A stretch of 64,000 nt of DNA from Rufibacter sp. XAAS-G3-1 (GTDB taxonomy: Bacteria; Bacteroidota; Bacteroidia; Cytophagales; Hymenobacteraceae). Made by a program: the position numbers and the translations under genes. The notes beneath the pieces were generated by a model. That model did not search any database, was not told the origin of the DNA, and worked only from the letters and a program-made list of their open reading frames with translations. Where the stretch lies: positions 1 to 64,000 of the forward strand of contig NZ_JABFAM010000013.1 in the NCBI RefSeq assembly GCF_013623775.1, in the 5' to 3' direction. Shown here piece after piece: positions 40,510-50,600 of the stretch (the first letter of the stretch is position 1; the number at the start of each line of letters is the position of its first letter).

Positions 40510-41527
40510 ATTCTTTTATGGTTTCCTGTATCTCTGCTACCGAAGTGGTGGTAGCGTCGCTCTCAATGAATAATTTCTTGAAGGCCGCCGCCGTGGCAAA
40601 CTCCAGGGTCGTTTTGGGGCTGTTTTGGTGAAAGAAGCCGTAAATCAGGCCCGCCATGAAACAGTCGCCGCTGCCCACTTTGTCCAGAATCTGGTCTACC
40701 ACATACTCCTGAGAGACATGTAGTTGGCCTTGGGTGTACAAGGTAGTGAAATAGCGGATGCCTTTTGCCCCATGGTCAAAACGGAACGTGTTGGCGACTA
40801 TTTTACTTTTTGGGAATTCTTTCAGGATAGCCTCTGAGGTAAGGGTGGCGTGCTGCAACAGTTTGTCTTTCTCAATGTCAGCCACCAAGTCTTCCTGCAG
40901 CGGCATGCCCAGCATTTTATTGGCGGCCCACACGTTGCCCATGATCAGGTCACAGGAAGAAGCCAGGGCAGGCATTACCTCTACCGGTTCTTTCCCGTAT
41001 TTCCACAGCTTGGCGCGGTAGTTCAGATCCAGGGAAACGAAGATTTTCCGGTCAGCGGCGGCTTGGAGGGCTTCGGCGCAGACATCGGCCACGTTCTGGG
41101 TGAGGGCGGGGCAGATGGCACTGAAATGGAACCAGCTTACGTCCTCAAACACCGCGTCCCAGTTGATGGTGCCGGGCGTAAGATCGGCGTACGCCGAACC
41201 CGCGCGGTCATAGATCACCCCCGCGTTTTTGAGGTCTTTTCCCTTGGGCAGGTAATAAAGCCCGAGGCGGTCTCCCTGCATGACAATGGGGGAAGTGTCA
41301 ATCTGCCGCTCCTGCAGGTAGCCCACCAACTGCTCAGAGATGAAGTTCTGGGGCAGCGCAGTGAGATAGGCTGAGGGAACGCCCCAGAGCGCGAGGGCAG
41401 TGGCCACGTTCAGTTCGGCGCCGCCCACGTAGAACGGCAGTTTGTTTTCGCCCAGCCACTGGCCCTCGCCGTCTGGGCAGATTCTCAAGAGCAGTTCCCC
41501 GAAGGATAAGACTTTTCCTGCCGCCAT
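40499..41527 (-). CDS. kdgK: 2-dehydro-3-deoxygluconokinase (PfkB family)
   Basis: The 342-residue protein is a ribokinase-family sugar kinase: the N-terminal GGAELNVATALALWG (substrate site) and C-terminal DKVGSGDCFMAGLIYGF with the catalytic Asp (the usual GAGD is GSGD here). Phosphorylation of KDG to KDPG links both uronate branches to eda. It lies three bases after uxaC and overlaps eda. Confidence 0.9.
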   Translation of the reverse strand: MAAGKVLSFGELLLRICPDGEGQWLGENKLPFYVGGAELNVATALALWGVPSAYLTALPQNFISEQLVGYLQERQIDTSPIVMQGDRLGLYYLPKGKDLKNAGVIYDRAGSAYADLTPGTINWDAVFEDVSWFHFSAICPALTQNVADVCAEALQAAADRKIFVSLDLNYRAKLWKYGKEPVEVMPALASSCDLIMGNVWAANKMLGMPLQEDLVADIEKDKLLQHATLTSEAILKEFPKSKIVANTFRFDHGAKGIRYFTTLYTQGQLHVSQEYVVDQILDKVGSGDCFMAGLIYGFFHQNSPKTTLEFATAAAFKKLFIESDATTTSVAEIQETIKEYAD

Positions 41528-41530
41528 ACC

Positions 41531-42928
41531 TTAGAAGTTGAAGTAGTTTTTGGCGTTGTTGTAGCAAATATTCTCCACCATCTGGCCAATCCAAGCCATT
41601 TCTGAGGCCGGTAACTCGCCGTTCTCCACGTCATTGCCCAGCATGTTGCACAGGATTCTTCTGAAGTACTCATGGCGCGGATAGGAGAGGAAGCTGCGCG
41701 AATCGGTGAGCATGCCCACAAAACGGCTCAGCAAGCCCATGTTGGAAAGGGCGTTCATCTGGGCTTCCATGCCTTGTTTCTGGTCCAGGAACCACCACGC
41801 AGAACCGTACTGGACTTTGCCCGGCGTGCTGCCGTCATTGAAGTTCCCGATCATGGTGGCGTACAGTTCGTTCTGGCTCGGGTTCAGGTTATAGAGGATG
41901 GTTTTGGCCAGTTGGTCTGAGTTGTCCAGTTTGTCCATGAATTTGGAGAGCGGACGCGCCACGTCAAAATCCCCGATGGAGTCAAACCCGGTGTCTGCCC
42001 CCAGTTCACGCATCATGCGGGTGTTGTTGTTCCGCAAAGCGCCCAAGTGGAATTGTTGCGTCCAGCCTTTGGCGTGGTCCATCAAAGCCAGTTCCACCAG
42101 CATGGCTGATTTGAATTTCAGGATTTCGCCTTGCGTGAGGGCCTGTTTCTGGAGTGCTTTTTCAAAAATCTGGCTAATCTGTTCGCTCGTGTATTCTTCG
42201 GCGTACATGGTTTCCAGGCCGTGGTCAGACAAACGTCCGCCCTGGGCGTGGAAGAAATCATGGCGCTGTTGCAGGGCATCCAGTAACTCCTGGAATTTGC
42301 CGATGGAAACGCCCGAGGCGGCTTCCAGCTTTTGCAGATACGCCAGATACCCGGTGTCTTCAATGGCCATGGCTTTGTCCGGCCGGAAGGTAGGCAGCAC
42401 CTTAATGCCGAAATCATCGGCGGCAATTTTCTGGTGGTGCGCCAGGCTGTCAATGGGGTCATCGGTGGTGCAGATCACCACCACGTTCATCTGCTTCAGG
42501 ATGCCGCGCACGCTGTACTCCGGGGTTTGCAGCAAAGCGGTGGCTTCGTCATAGATGGAACGGGCACTCTCGGGGTTGAGGACTCTGTCAATCCCGAAGG
42601 GGCGTTTCAGCTCCATGTGCGTCCAGTGGTACAGGGGGTTCCGCATGGTGAACGGCACGGTCTGGGCCCATTTCTCGAACTTCGCGTAAGCATCGGCATC
42701 GCCGGTGCAGAAACGCTCCGGAATGCCGTTGGTACGCATGGCGCGCCACTTGTAATGGTCACCTTCCAACCAGATCTGCGTCAGGTTGTCGAATTTTCTA
42801 TCGTTGGCAATGTCCTCTGGGTTCAGGTGGCAGTGGTAGTCAATGATGGGCATGTGCTTGGCATGCTCATGGTACAAGGTCTGCGCCGTCTTGGTCTGGA
42901 GGAGAAAGTTATCGTCTAAAAAGGACAT
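41531..42928 (-). CDS. uxaC: Glucuronate/galacturonate isomerase
   Basis: The 465-residue protein matches uronate isomerase, an amidohydrolase-fold enzyme: IIDYHCHLNPEDIA (metal-type His pair, residues 28-41), and the conserved MQFHLGALRNNNTRM-type segment (QFHLGALRNNNTRMM). It converts galacturonate to tagaturonate and glucuronate to fructuronate. It is the first gene of a four-gene operon uxaC-kdgK-eda-transporter. Confidence 0.94.
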   Translation of the reverse strand: MSFLDDNFLLQTKTAQTLYHEHAKHMPIIDYHCHLNPEDIANDRKFDNLTQIWLEGDHYKWRAMRTNGIPERFCTGDADAYAKFEKWAQTVPFTMRNPLYHWTHMELKRPFGIDRVLNPESARSIYDEATALLQTPEYSVRGILKQMNVVVICTTDDPIDSLAHHQKIAADDFGIKVLPTFRPDKAMAIEDTGYLAYLQKLEAASGVSIGKFQELLDALQQRHDFFHAQGGRLSDHGLETMYAEEYTSEQISQIFEKALQKQALTQGEILKFKSAMLVELALMDHAKGWTQQFHLGALRNNNTRMMRELGADTGFDSIGDFDVARPLSKFMDKLDNSDQLAKTILYNLNPSQNELYATMIGNFNDGSTPGKVQYGSAWWFLDQKQGMEAQMNALSNMGLLSRFVGMLTDSRSFLSYPRHEYFRRILCNMLGNDVENGELPASEMAWIGQMVENICYNNAKNYFNF

Positions 42929-43088
42929 GTACTTGGTATGATTTGATGGAAACTACCTGTAAACTCAAATACGCTGGCAAACCAGCCGGGGCGTTTACGG
43001 GGTGATTTTGTGAAAATAGGCTAAAAACAGGCATAATACCCAATGATAAGAGCTGCAATTGTTAGAAAGAGACCTATTTGGTACTTTT
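42929..43088. other. uxaC promoter region
   Basis: Contains one diverged palindromic repeat (42991-43028) and the promoter of the uxaC operon. No match to the operator pair seen upstream of kduI and susC was found here. Confidence 0.4.
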
Positions 43089-44513
43089 TTAGACCGTTTT
43101 TGCCTGTTCTTTTTGCTGTAGCGTTTTCAACTGGGTGGTCATGGCGGCTTGCAGCCCTTCCACTTGGGTAAGGTCAGCGCCCCAGAAATCCTGGTTGGCC
43201 AGCACGGCCTGTACGGTTTCCCCGGGCGTTTCTTTCTGCCAAGCCGATTGGAAGAAAGCCAGCACCTCAGGGGCATCGTTCAGCGGAATCTGCTCGCCGT
43301 TGTAGTCGCCTTTGTAGAACAGGATGAGCGCGGCCAAAGACTTAAGAAGCCGGGTGGGCAACTGGCCTTTTCTGCGGTGATATTCCAAAATAGAGGGCAA
43401 AACGCGCACCTTGAATTTAGACACCGAGTTCAGCGCAATGGAAAGCAGCTCGTGGTGAATGAACGGGTTCTGGAAACGCTCTATCACGTCATTGGCAAAC
43501 TGCTGCAGTTCCTGGGCAGAAAGATCTAGGGTAGGGATGATCTCCTCAAAGATGGTTTCCCTGATGAAGGCGCCGGCTTCTTCGTCTTCCACGGCTTCGC
43601 GCACGGTGCGCAACCCCTGTAGATACGCCACCGGTACCAGCGCCGAGTGGGCCCCGTTCAAGATGCGCACTTTCCTGATGCGGTAAGGCGTGAGATCGGC
43701 TACGATCTTCACCTGCAACCCGGCCTGTTCTGCCGGGAATGCCTTGGCGACAGATGCCGGAGCCTCCATCATAAACAAGTGGAAAGGCTCTGATTTCACC
43801 AGCAAGTTGTCTTCAAACCCCAGTTTCTGCTGAATCTGCTGGCTGGTGTCTTTGGGGAAGCCGGGTACAATGCGGTCTACCAGGGTGTTGCAGAAAATGG
43901 TGTCTTGCTCCACCCAGGCCGAAAAGCCAGCAGGAAGGTGCCAGAGGTCTGCGTACCGGAGCACGATCTGCCGGAGCTGGTCGCCGTTCTGCTCAATCAA
44001 CTCACACGGAATGATGGTGAGCGCCTTTTCCTTGGCCCCGTTAAAGTGCGTGAACCGGCGGTAAAGCAGGGCCGTCAGTTTGCCGGGGAAAGAGGTAGGC
44101 GTTGTCTCAAACGTGGTATCTGCGGGGTCAAACGTGATGCCGGCTTCGGTGGTATTGGAGATAACGAATTCCAGGGCGGGGTTTTGAGCTAGTTTCAGGT
44201 AGGCGGCATAGTCAGCGTAGGGGCTGAGCGCGTTGCTCACGCAAGAAACCAGTCTGGTCTCCTGCACGGTCTGGCCGTCCTGAAGTCCTTCTGTCACCAC
44301 ATGGAACAGGCCGTCCTGCGCGTTCACTTTCTGGTACGCTGTCTTGTCGCGGGGCTGCACAATCTCTACCGCGCCGTTAAAATCGGTTTTCTCGTTCAGG
44401 ATGTCAATGATCCAATCTACGAAACCGCGCAGGAAGTTCCCCTCTCCAAACTGTACCACCTTGGTAGGCCTGGTTTGAGTAATCTGGGCGGTTTTTCTGT
44501 TGAGTGGTTGCAT
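43089..44513 (-). CDS. uxaB: Tagaturonate reductase
   Basis: The 474-residue protein is of the mannitol-dehydrogenase superfamily: VVQFGEGNFLRGFVDWI (NAD-binding), VISNTTEAGITFDPAD, LIPCELIE-like (IIPCELIEQNGD) and RKVRILNGAHSALVP. It reduces tagaturonate to altronate with NADH. Altronate dehydratase (uxaA), needed for the next step, was not found in the window. Confidence 0.93.
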   Translation of the reverse strand: MQPLNRKTAQITQTRPTKVVQFGEGNFLRGFVDWIIDILNEKTDFNGAVEIVQPRDKTAYQKVNAQDGLFHVVTEGLQDGQTVQETRLVSCVSNALSPYADYAAYLKLAQNPALEFVISNTTEAGITFDPADTTFETTPTSFPGKLTALLYRRFTHFNGAKEKALTIIPCELIEQNGDQLRQIVLRYADLWHLPAGFSAWVEQDTIFCNTLVDRIVPGFPKDTSQQIQQKLGFEDNLLVKSEPFHLFMMEAPASVAKAFPAEQAGLQVKIVADLTPYRIRKVRILNGAHSALVPVAYLQGLRTVREAVEDEEAGAFIRETIFEEIIPTLDLSAQELQQFANDVIERFQNPFIHHELLSIALNSVSKFKVRVLPSILEYHRRKGQLPTRLLKSLAALILFYKGDYNGEQIPLNDAPEVLAFFQSAWQKETPGETVQAVLANQDFWGADLTQVEGLQAAMTTQLKTLQQKEQAKTV

Positions 44514-44605
44514 GGGTAAGGTTTTTGTTTTGGGGGTAGAATTTGAAAAACAGGCGTAAAACGCGGGTGCTGCTTTGGTGCGCTGCGGGCGCTGTGGCCG
44601 CAGGG

Positions 44606-45646
44606 TTAAGGTAGCCGCCCAGGTTTCCGTAGGGTAGAGCCCCTGATGATCAACTCGGGCTTGAGCACCGTTTTCTGCGGCACCAGTTTGGTGTCACCGC
44701 CTTTGAAGTGCTCAAAGAACAGTTCGGCGGTAATTCTGCCCATGGTTAAACTGAACTGGTCTACCGTGGTAAGGGCCGGGTCTGAGAAGGACGTGAACGG
44801 CTCGTTCCCGAAACCGGCTATCGCGATTTCTGTGGGCACCAGAATCTTGTGTTCTTTTAGTACCTGCAAGGCTCCCATGGCCCCGTAATCTGAGGCCGAG
44901 AAAACGGCATCGGGCTGTACCTTCAAGGCAAGGAGTTTCTCCATGCTGGTGCGTCCGTCCTCTAACTGCAGGTTGCTCTTGATGATGAGTTCTTCGTCAA
45001 AAGGAATCTCGTAGTCTCTGAGGGCATCGGTGTAGCCGCGCAACCGCTCCTTGAAAACGCTTACTTTCTTGGGGCTGGTGAAGTGGGCAATGCGCCGACA
45101 GCCCTGCAGAATGAGGTGCTCCACCACCTTATAGGCGCCTAAGTAGTCATCAATGACCACCTGGCTTACTTCCAGGGCATCTGTGGTGCGGTCAAACAAT
45201 ACCAGCGGAATCCCTTTTTCATGGCAGCGTTTGTAGTGGTCAAAGTTCTCTGTGTTCTTGCCTATGGAAGCAATGATGCCGTCTACCCGCGCGCTCAACA
45301 ACGCGTCAATGGTTTGCACCTCCTTCTCATAGTTGTCATAAGACTGGCAGATGATCACTTTGTAGTTGAGTTTATTGGCTATTTCCTCAATTCCCCGCAC
45401 CACCGACGCGAAGAACGCCCGGTCTGCCGTAGGCACAATAATGCCAATGATGTAGCTTTTGCCGTTGCGGAGTGCCGCGGCAATGTTGTTAGGCTGATAA
45501 TTCAACTGCTTGGCTGCTTTCAATACCGCCTTTTTGGTGATCTCACTTATTCTGGGGTTGTCGTTCAACGCCCTGGAAACGGTGGATGCCGTAATGTTGA
45601 GTTTCTCCGCTATGTGGTGAATGGTCACCTTTGGTTTACTAGCCAT
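44606..45646 (-). CDS. LacI-family transcriptional regulator
   Basis: The 346-residue protein has a LacI HTH (VTIHHIAEKLNITASTVSRAL), a hinge (NNIAAALRNGKSYIIG) and a periplasmic-binding-protein-like sensor domain. Located between uxaB and kduD, it is the obvious local regulator. The two AATCG-x-TTGCGCA-x-ATT sites between kduI and susC fit a LacI operator. The inducer is probably a uronate or KDG-like intermediate. Confidence 0.9.
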   Translation of the reverse strand: MASKPKVTIHHIAEKLNITASTVSRALNDNPRISEITKKAVLKAAKQLNYQPNNIAAALRNGKSYIIGIIVPTADRAFFASVVRGIEEIANKLNYKVIICQSYDNYEKEVQTIDALLSARVDGIIASIGKNTENFDHYKRCHEKGIPLVLFDRTTDALEVSQVVIDDYLGAYKVVEHLILQGCRRIAHFTSPKKVSVFKERLRGYTDALRDYEIPFDEELIIKSNLQLEDGRTSMEKLLALKVQPDAVFSASDYGAMGALQVLKEHKILVPTEIAIAGFGNEPFTSFSDPALTTVDQFSLTMGRITAELFFEHFKGGDTKLVPQKTVLKPELIIRGSTLRKPGRLP

Positions 45647-45712
45647 ATGGTTATTGGTCGCCCCCGGGGGAGGGTCAAAATCTACTACACGCTTCTATCT
45701 GTCACCGTTGGC

Positions 45713-46504
45713 CTACCGTTCATTGCTGGGTTTCCCTATGGTGGCCAGGATGCCCCCGTCCACGTAGATGATCTGCCCGTTGACGAAGTCGCTGGCGCGG
45801 CTGGCCAGGAACACGGTGGCCCCGCCCAGATCTTCAGGATCACCCCATCTGCCGGCGGGTGTCCGGTGAACGATGAACTCGTTGAACGGGTGGCCGTCTA
45901 CCCTGATGGGCGCGGTCTGCTCGGTGGCGAAGTAGCCCGGCCCGATGCCGTTGACCTGCACGTTGTGGCGGGCCCACTCGGTGGCCAGGTTCTTGGTGAG
46001 CATCTTCAGCCCGCCCTTCGCGGCGGCATAGGCGCTCACCGTGTCGCGGCCCAGCTCGCTCATCATGGAGCAGATGTTGATGATCTTTCCCTGTTTCCGG
46101 GCCACCATGTATTTGCCCACGGTTTTGGACATGACAAAGGGGCCGGTAAGGTCTACGTCCAGCACTTTCCTGAAATCGGCTACCTCCATCTCCAGGGCGG
46201 GGGTGCGCTGGATCATGCCGGCGTTGTTCACCAGAATTTGGATGGGGCCCACCTCTTCTTCAATGCGCTGGATATTGGCTTTGGCGGCCTCCTCGTCAGT
46301 GACGTCAAACAAATAGCCTTTCGCGTCTATGCCGTTGGCGCGGTACTGCTGGAGCGCCTTCTCCATCTTAGCGGGCGTGTTGCCGTTTACCACCAGGGTG
46401 GCACCGGCCTTCGCCAAGGCAGTAGCCATGGCCATGCCCAAGCCGTGGGTGGCACCGGTCACCAGGGCTACTTTGCCGGTCAGGTCGAATAATTGCTGTG
46501 TCAT
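45713..46504 (-). CDS. kduD: 2-keto-3-deoxygluconate dehydrogenase (KduD), SDR family
   Basis: The 263-residue short-chain dehydrogenase has VTGATHGLGMAMATALAKAG (cofactor), NNAG and SAYAAAKGG (catalytic Tyr and Lys). It lies six bases after kduI, and the pair converts the unsaturated uronate derivative, via 5-keto-4-deoxyuronate and 2,5-diketo-3-deoxygluconate, to KDG. Confidence 0.92.
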   Translation of the reverse strand: MTQQLFDLTGKVALVTGATHGLGMAMATALAKAGATLVVNGNTPAKMEKALQQYRANGIDAKGYLFDVTDEEAAKANIQRIEEEVGPIQILVNNAGMIQRTPALEMEVADFRKVLDVDLTGPFVMSKTVGKYMVARKQGKIINICSMMSELGRDTVSAYAAAKGGLKMLTKNLATEWARHNVQVNGIGPGYFATEQTAPIRVDGHPFNEFIVHRTPAGRWGDPEDLGGATVFLASRASDFVNGQIIYVDGGILATIGKPSNER

Positions 46505-46510
46505 GTCTTC

Positions 46511-47350
46511 TTACTTAAGGTCGGTGATGGGGAATTTGTCCATGTCATTGTAATCCAGGTTCTCGCCGGCCATACCCCAGACAAAGGTGTAGTTGGAGGT
46601 GCCTGCGCCGCTGTGGATAGACCAGGGCGGGGAAAGTGCCGCCTCCTGGTTCTTCACCCAGATATGGCGCGTTTCCTGCGGTTCGCCCAGGAAATGGCTC
46701 ACCACCTGGTCTTCGGGCAGGTCGAAGTAGAAGTAGGCCTCCATGCGGCGGTCGTGCACGTGGGCGGGCATGGTGTTCCAGACGCTGCCGGTTTTCAGCT
46801 CCGTCACGCCCATCTGCAACTGGCAGGTATCCACCACTGAGTTGATGAGCACCTTGCGGATGGTGCGGGCGTTTGAATTCTCTGGCGCACCTGTCTCCAC
46901 GGTCTCGGCCTCAGCCAGGCTCACCTTCTTGGTAGGGTAGGCGTGGTGGGCCGGGGCGGAGTTGAGATAGAAACGGGCCTCCCCGTCTTTGGCCGGGTTG
47001 AACAGAACTTCCTTCACGCCTTTGCCTATGTACAGGGCCTCCTTGGGGGCCAAGGTGTATTCCTCGCCCTCTACGGTGACGCTGGCCTGGGGGCCCACGT
47101 TGATGATGCCCAGTTCCCGGCGATCCAGGAAGTTCTCTGCGCGGAGGGTAGGGAAGGTGTCCAGCCGCACCGGCCCGCCCACGGGGTTCACGCCGCCTAC
47201 AATCAGGCGGTCATACAGGGTGTAGGTCAGTTGCAGCGTGTCTGGCACAAACAGATTCTCGATCAGGAAGTGCTCGCGCAGTTTCTGCGTGTCGTAGCCC
47301 TTGAAGTCTTGGGGGTGAATCGCGTGGCGCGTTGTGTGGTGGAGGCTCAT
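46511..47350 (-). CDS. kduI: 5-dehydro-4-deoxy-D-glucuronate isomerase
   Basis: The 279-residue cupin protein matches KduI: GGVNPVGGPVRLDTF, YIGKGVKEVLFNP, and MPAHVHDRRMEAYFYFDL with metal-binding His and Glu residues. It isomerises the product of unsaturated oligogalacturonide breakdown. Its start faces susC, across a 309-base regulatory region. Confidence 0.94.
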   Translation of the reverse strand: MSLHHTTRHAIHPQDFKGYDTQKLREHFLIENLFVPDTLQLTYTLYDRLIVGGVNPVGGPVRLDTFPTLRAENFLDRRELGIINVGPQASVTVEGEEYTLAPKEALYIGKGVKEVLFNPAKDGEARFYLNSAPAHHAYPTKKVSLAEAETVETGAPENSNARTIRKVLINSVVDTCQLQMGVTELKTGSVWNTMPAHVHDRRMEAYFYFDLPEDQVVSHFLGEPQETRHIWVKNQEAALSPPWSIHSGAGTSNYTFVWGMAGENLDYNDMDKFPITDLK

Positions 47351-47370
47351 ATGGTTTGTAGAATTGATGT

Positions 47371-47387
47371 AATCGTTTGCGCAAATT
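47371..47387. promoter_or_regulatory. LacI-type operator, kduI side
   Basis: AATCGTTTGCGCAAATT has the central TTTGCGCAAA palindrome typical of LacI-family operators. Confidence 0.6.
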
Positions 47388-47579
47388 ACAAATTTATCAA
47401 TGCCTTCGGTTATCTGATCTTATAAAAAGATGTAGAAAGTACTAGAAGGTGCGTTGAATCGTTTTGCTAACATAATAAAAAATTGGTGAACAAGGCAGAT
47501 GTTTAGGGTATGTATTTAGAAAAGTATCAAAAAAACGGGTTGTTTTTTTGCGAAAGAATTTAAATAAGCGTAAATATGC

Positions 47580-47596
47580 AATCGGTTGCGCAGATT
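47580..47596. promoter_or_regulatory. LacI-type operator, susC side
   Basis: AATCGGTTGCGCAGATT repeats the kduI-side site with two changes. It lies upstream of the chosen susC start, which argues against the longer frame beginning at 47576. Confidence 0.6.
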
Positions 47597-47659
47597 AGTG
47601 CCATGCCGCCAGCCTTGCCCCAAATCCTTAACACTTTATCAAAAAACAAATTGTTATCT

Positions 47660-50600
47660 ATGCAACAAGCATTACTAAAGAAGAGCCGGTACCTGCTGGT
47701 GCTGGTTTTTTTCTTCACTGCCCTAGCTGGTGCCTTTGCTCAGACTGTTACCATCACCGGGAAAGTGACAGATGAGAAGAAGGAAGGCCTGCCAGGCGTG
47801 ACCGTCCTCTTAAAGGGAACCACCACCGCCAATGCCACCGACGTAGACGGGAACTTCTCCCTGGCGGTGCCCAATGGAACCGGTACTTTGGTGTTTTCCT
47901 ACATAGGCTTCGTTTCTCAGGAAGTGCCCATCAATGGAAGAACTTCTATCAATGTAGCCTTGGTCTCAGATTCAAGGGCTATTGATGAGGTGGTAGTGGT
48001 AGGGTATCAGACCGTCACCAGAAAAGAATTGACCAGTTCCGTATCATCAGTAAACGCAAAGCAATTGCAGGACATACCAGTAAGTACGGCAGCTGATGCA
48101 TTGGCTGGGCGATTGGCAGGGGTTCAAGTTACCTCATCAGATGGGCAACCAGGTTCTGAAGTGACAATTCGGGTAAGGGGTGGAAATTCTATCACTCAAA
48201 GCAATGAGCCATTATATATTGTGGATGGTATTCAAGTTGAAAATGCATTGTCCTTCCTTTCGCCGCAAGAAATTCAATCAATAGATGTGTTGAAGGATGC
48301 GGCCTCTACCGCAATATATGGAGCAAGAGGCTCTAACGGTGTAATTGTGATCACTACAAAAGGTGGACGCGAAATGCCCACTCAAGTGACCTATAATGGT
48401 TTTGCTGGCGTGCGGCAAATTGTGAACAAGTTGGACGTGATGGGGCCTTACGATTTCGCACTTTATCAATATCAGAACTATAATTATAATAGAGATGAGG
48501 AAACCCGTAATAGTTTCCGGGATAGGTATGGGCGCTATGAGGATTTAGATATCTACAGAAGCATGCCTAAAACAGATTGGCAAGAAGAGGTATTTGGTAG
48601 GGCTGCTTTGAGCCAAACGCATGTGTTAGGTGTAACAGGGGGAAGTAAAACAACTTCATTCAATTTTACTCTGAACCACGTGGATGAGGAGGGAATTATG
48701 CTGAACTCGGGAAATGTGCGTACCCTGGCCTCTTTGAAATTTGATCATACAGTAAACGATAGATTCAAAGTTGGATTTACTGCTCGTTATAGCCGCCAAC
48801 AAATTGAAGGTGCAGGAACCTCTACTACGGGAAACGTTGGAAACAGCAGGCTGAGAAATGCTGTTCGCTTTAGACCCTTTATCGCTCCAGGATTTGAAGA
48901 TCAGGTGAATGATTTTGATCCTTTAGATTTTGAAAGATCTAATCTTATAAGCCCAATCCTTTTGGCTAATCAAGAGCTACGCTTTGATAAGCGCAATGAC
49001 ATAATACTCAATGGTTACTTTAGTCTTGATTTGTTAAAGAACTTAACTTTTAAAAGTGTATTTGGGGTTACTGCCGGCGAAAGAAATATTGATGAGTTTT
49101 ATGGCCCGTCCACCTCATCAGCAAGAAGAGAAAACGGACAGCCTATCGTAAACCTAACCGATAGGAATACATTGTCTTATACTAATTCAAACACCTTGAA
49201 CTATAGGACAACCTTTGGGGAAGACCATAATGTCAATGTATTGGTCGGTCAAGAAACTTGGAAGAGGAGTAGGGAAGAGTATGGTGTATATGTGAGATGG
49301 CTTCCAATAGATATTACTCCTGAGCAAGCATTCGCAGGGATTGATAAAGCGACCCCGCCTGCAAACTTAATACAAGATCCGGCGACAACTAATGAATCCG
49401 GAGAGGCTCTTTTTTCTTTGTTTGGATCAGTCGGATATAATTTCAAGGAGAGGTACAGAGTGAATTTTGCTTTTAGACGTGATGCTTCTTCTTTGTTTGC
49501 TCCTGAAAATAGGGCAGGCGTTTTCCCTACTGCTTCTGTGGCATGGCACATTGGTGAAGAGAGCTTTATGGCTGGTACTAAAAGCTGGTTAAATGACTTG
49601 AAGATTCGTTTTGGGTATGGGGCTGTTGGAAATAACCGAATTGAAGCTGATAGATGGAGACCTGTATTCGGTACAGATGAAGATGTAGCCTACGCCTTCA
49701 ATGAAGCCATCACTCCCGGATATTACGCCCCTGCCCTAGCGAATAGAAGCCTGGTTTGGGAAACAACAGTTTCTAAAAACCTTGGAGTAGATATGTCCTT
49801 ATGGAATAGTAGGTTAAATGCTAGTATTGACGTTTATGAAAACACTACTAATGACCTCCTGATTGAGGCGGTAGTGCCACAAACTAGTGGCTATACACGT
49901 CAGCTTCAAAATGTAGGAGAAACTAGAAATAGAGGGGTGGAGTTGCAACTAGATGGTGTGGTAATGGATAAAGGTGACTTAACTTGGACTGCCAACTTCA
50001 ACATTACCCATCAAAAAAACAGAATTATGAGCCTTGGTATTGATGCTACAGGGCAACCACTTAAATCTTATCCTTACCCATCTGGTTGGCTTCCAACACA
50101 ATCTGTTACTTATAATGATTTCTTAGTAGAAGTGGGTAGGCCAGTGGGGCAGTTTTATGGCTATGTAACAGATGGATATTATAAACTTGATGATTTTACT
50201 GCCACTTACAATGCAGCTTCAGATTCTTGGACTTATGTACTTAAGGAGGGGCTCGCAAACAGCAGAGAGGTAGCATTAGGTAATAGAGCTCCGCAACCGG
50301 GTGATTTAAAACTGAAGGATTTGACTCCGGATAATGGTTCAACTATGATTGGTGCCGATGACAGAACTGTTTTGGGAAATAACCAACCGAAATTCTTTGG
50401 TGGCTTGAACCAACAAGTAACTTACAAAGGGTTTGACTTGAGCGTATTTCTTAACTTCTCTTACGGAGCAAAGGTCTACAATGCTAACAAACTTGAGTTT
50501 ACCACCCTTTATGAGGATTTAGACAATAACGTGCTCTCGCTGATGAACGACCGTTGGAAATGGTATGACAACAATGGGGCTTTAGTCACAAATCCAGAGC

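Larger units (their letters stand above)
47351..47659. promoter_or_regulatory. Divergent control region kduI-susC with two LacI-type operators
   Basis: Two 17-bp near-palindromic sites, AATCGTTTGCGCAAATT (47371-47387) and AATCGGTTGCGCAGATT (47580-47596), differ at two positions. The first is 20 bases upstream of kduI; the second is 64 bases upstream of the susC start. A single repressor could thus control uronate catabolism and pectin import together. The remaining bases are AT-rich. Confidence 0.65.

Noticed and set aside
45221-46492. 423-codon plus-strand open frame opposite lacI and kduD
   Set aside because: It is antisense to two well-supported genes, has no recognisable domain, and arises from GC-rich codon bias. 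The same applies to the 393-codon minus-strand frame at 61286-62467.
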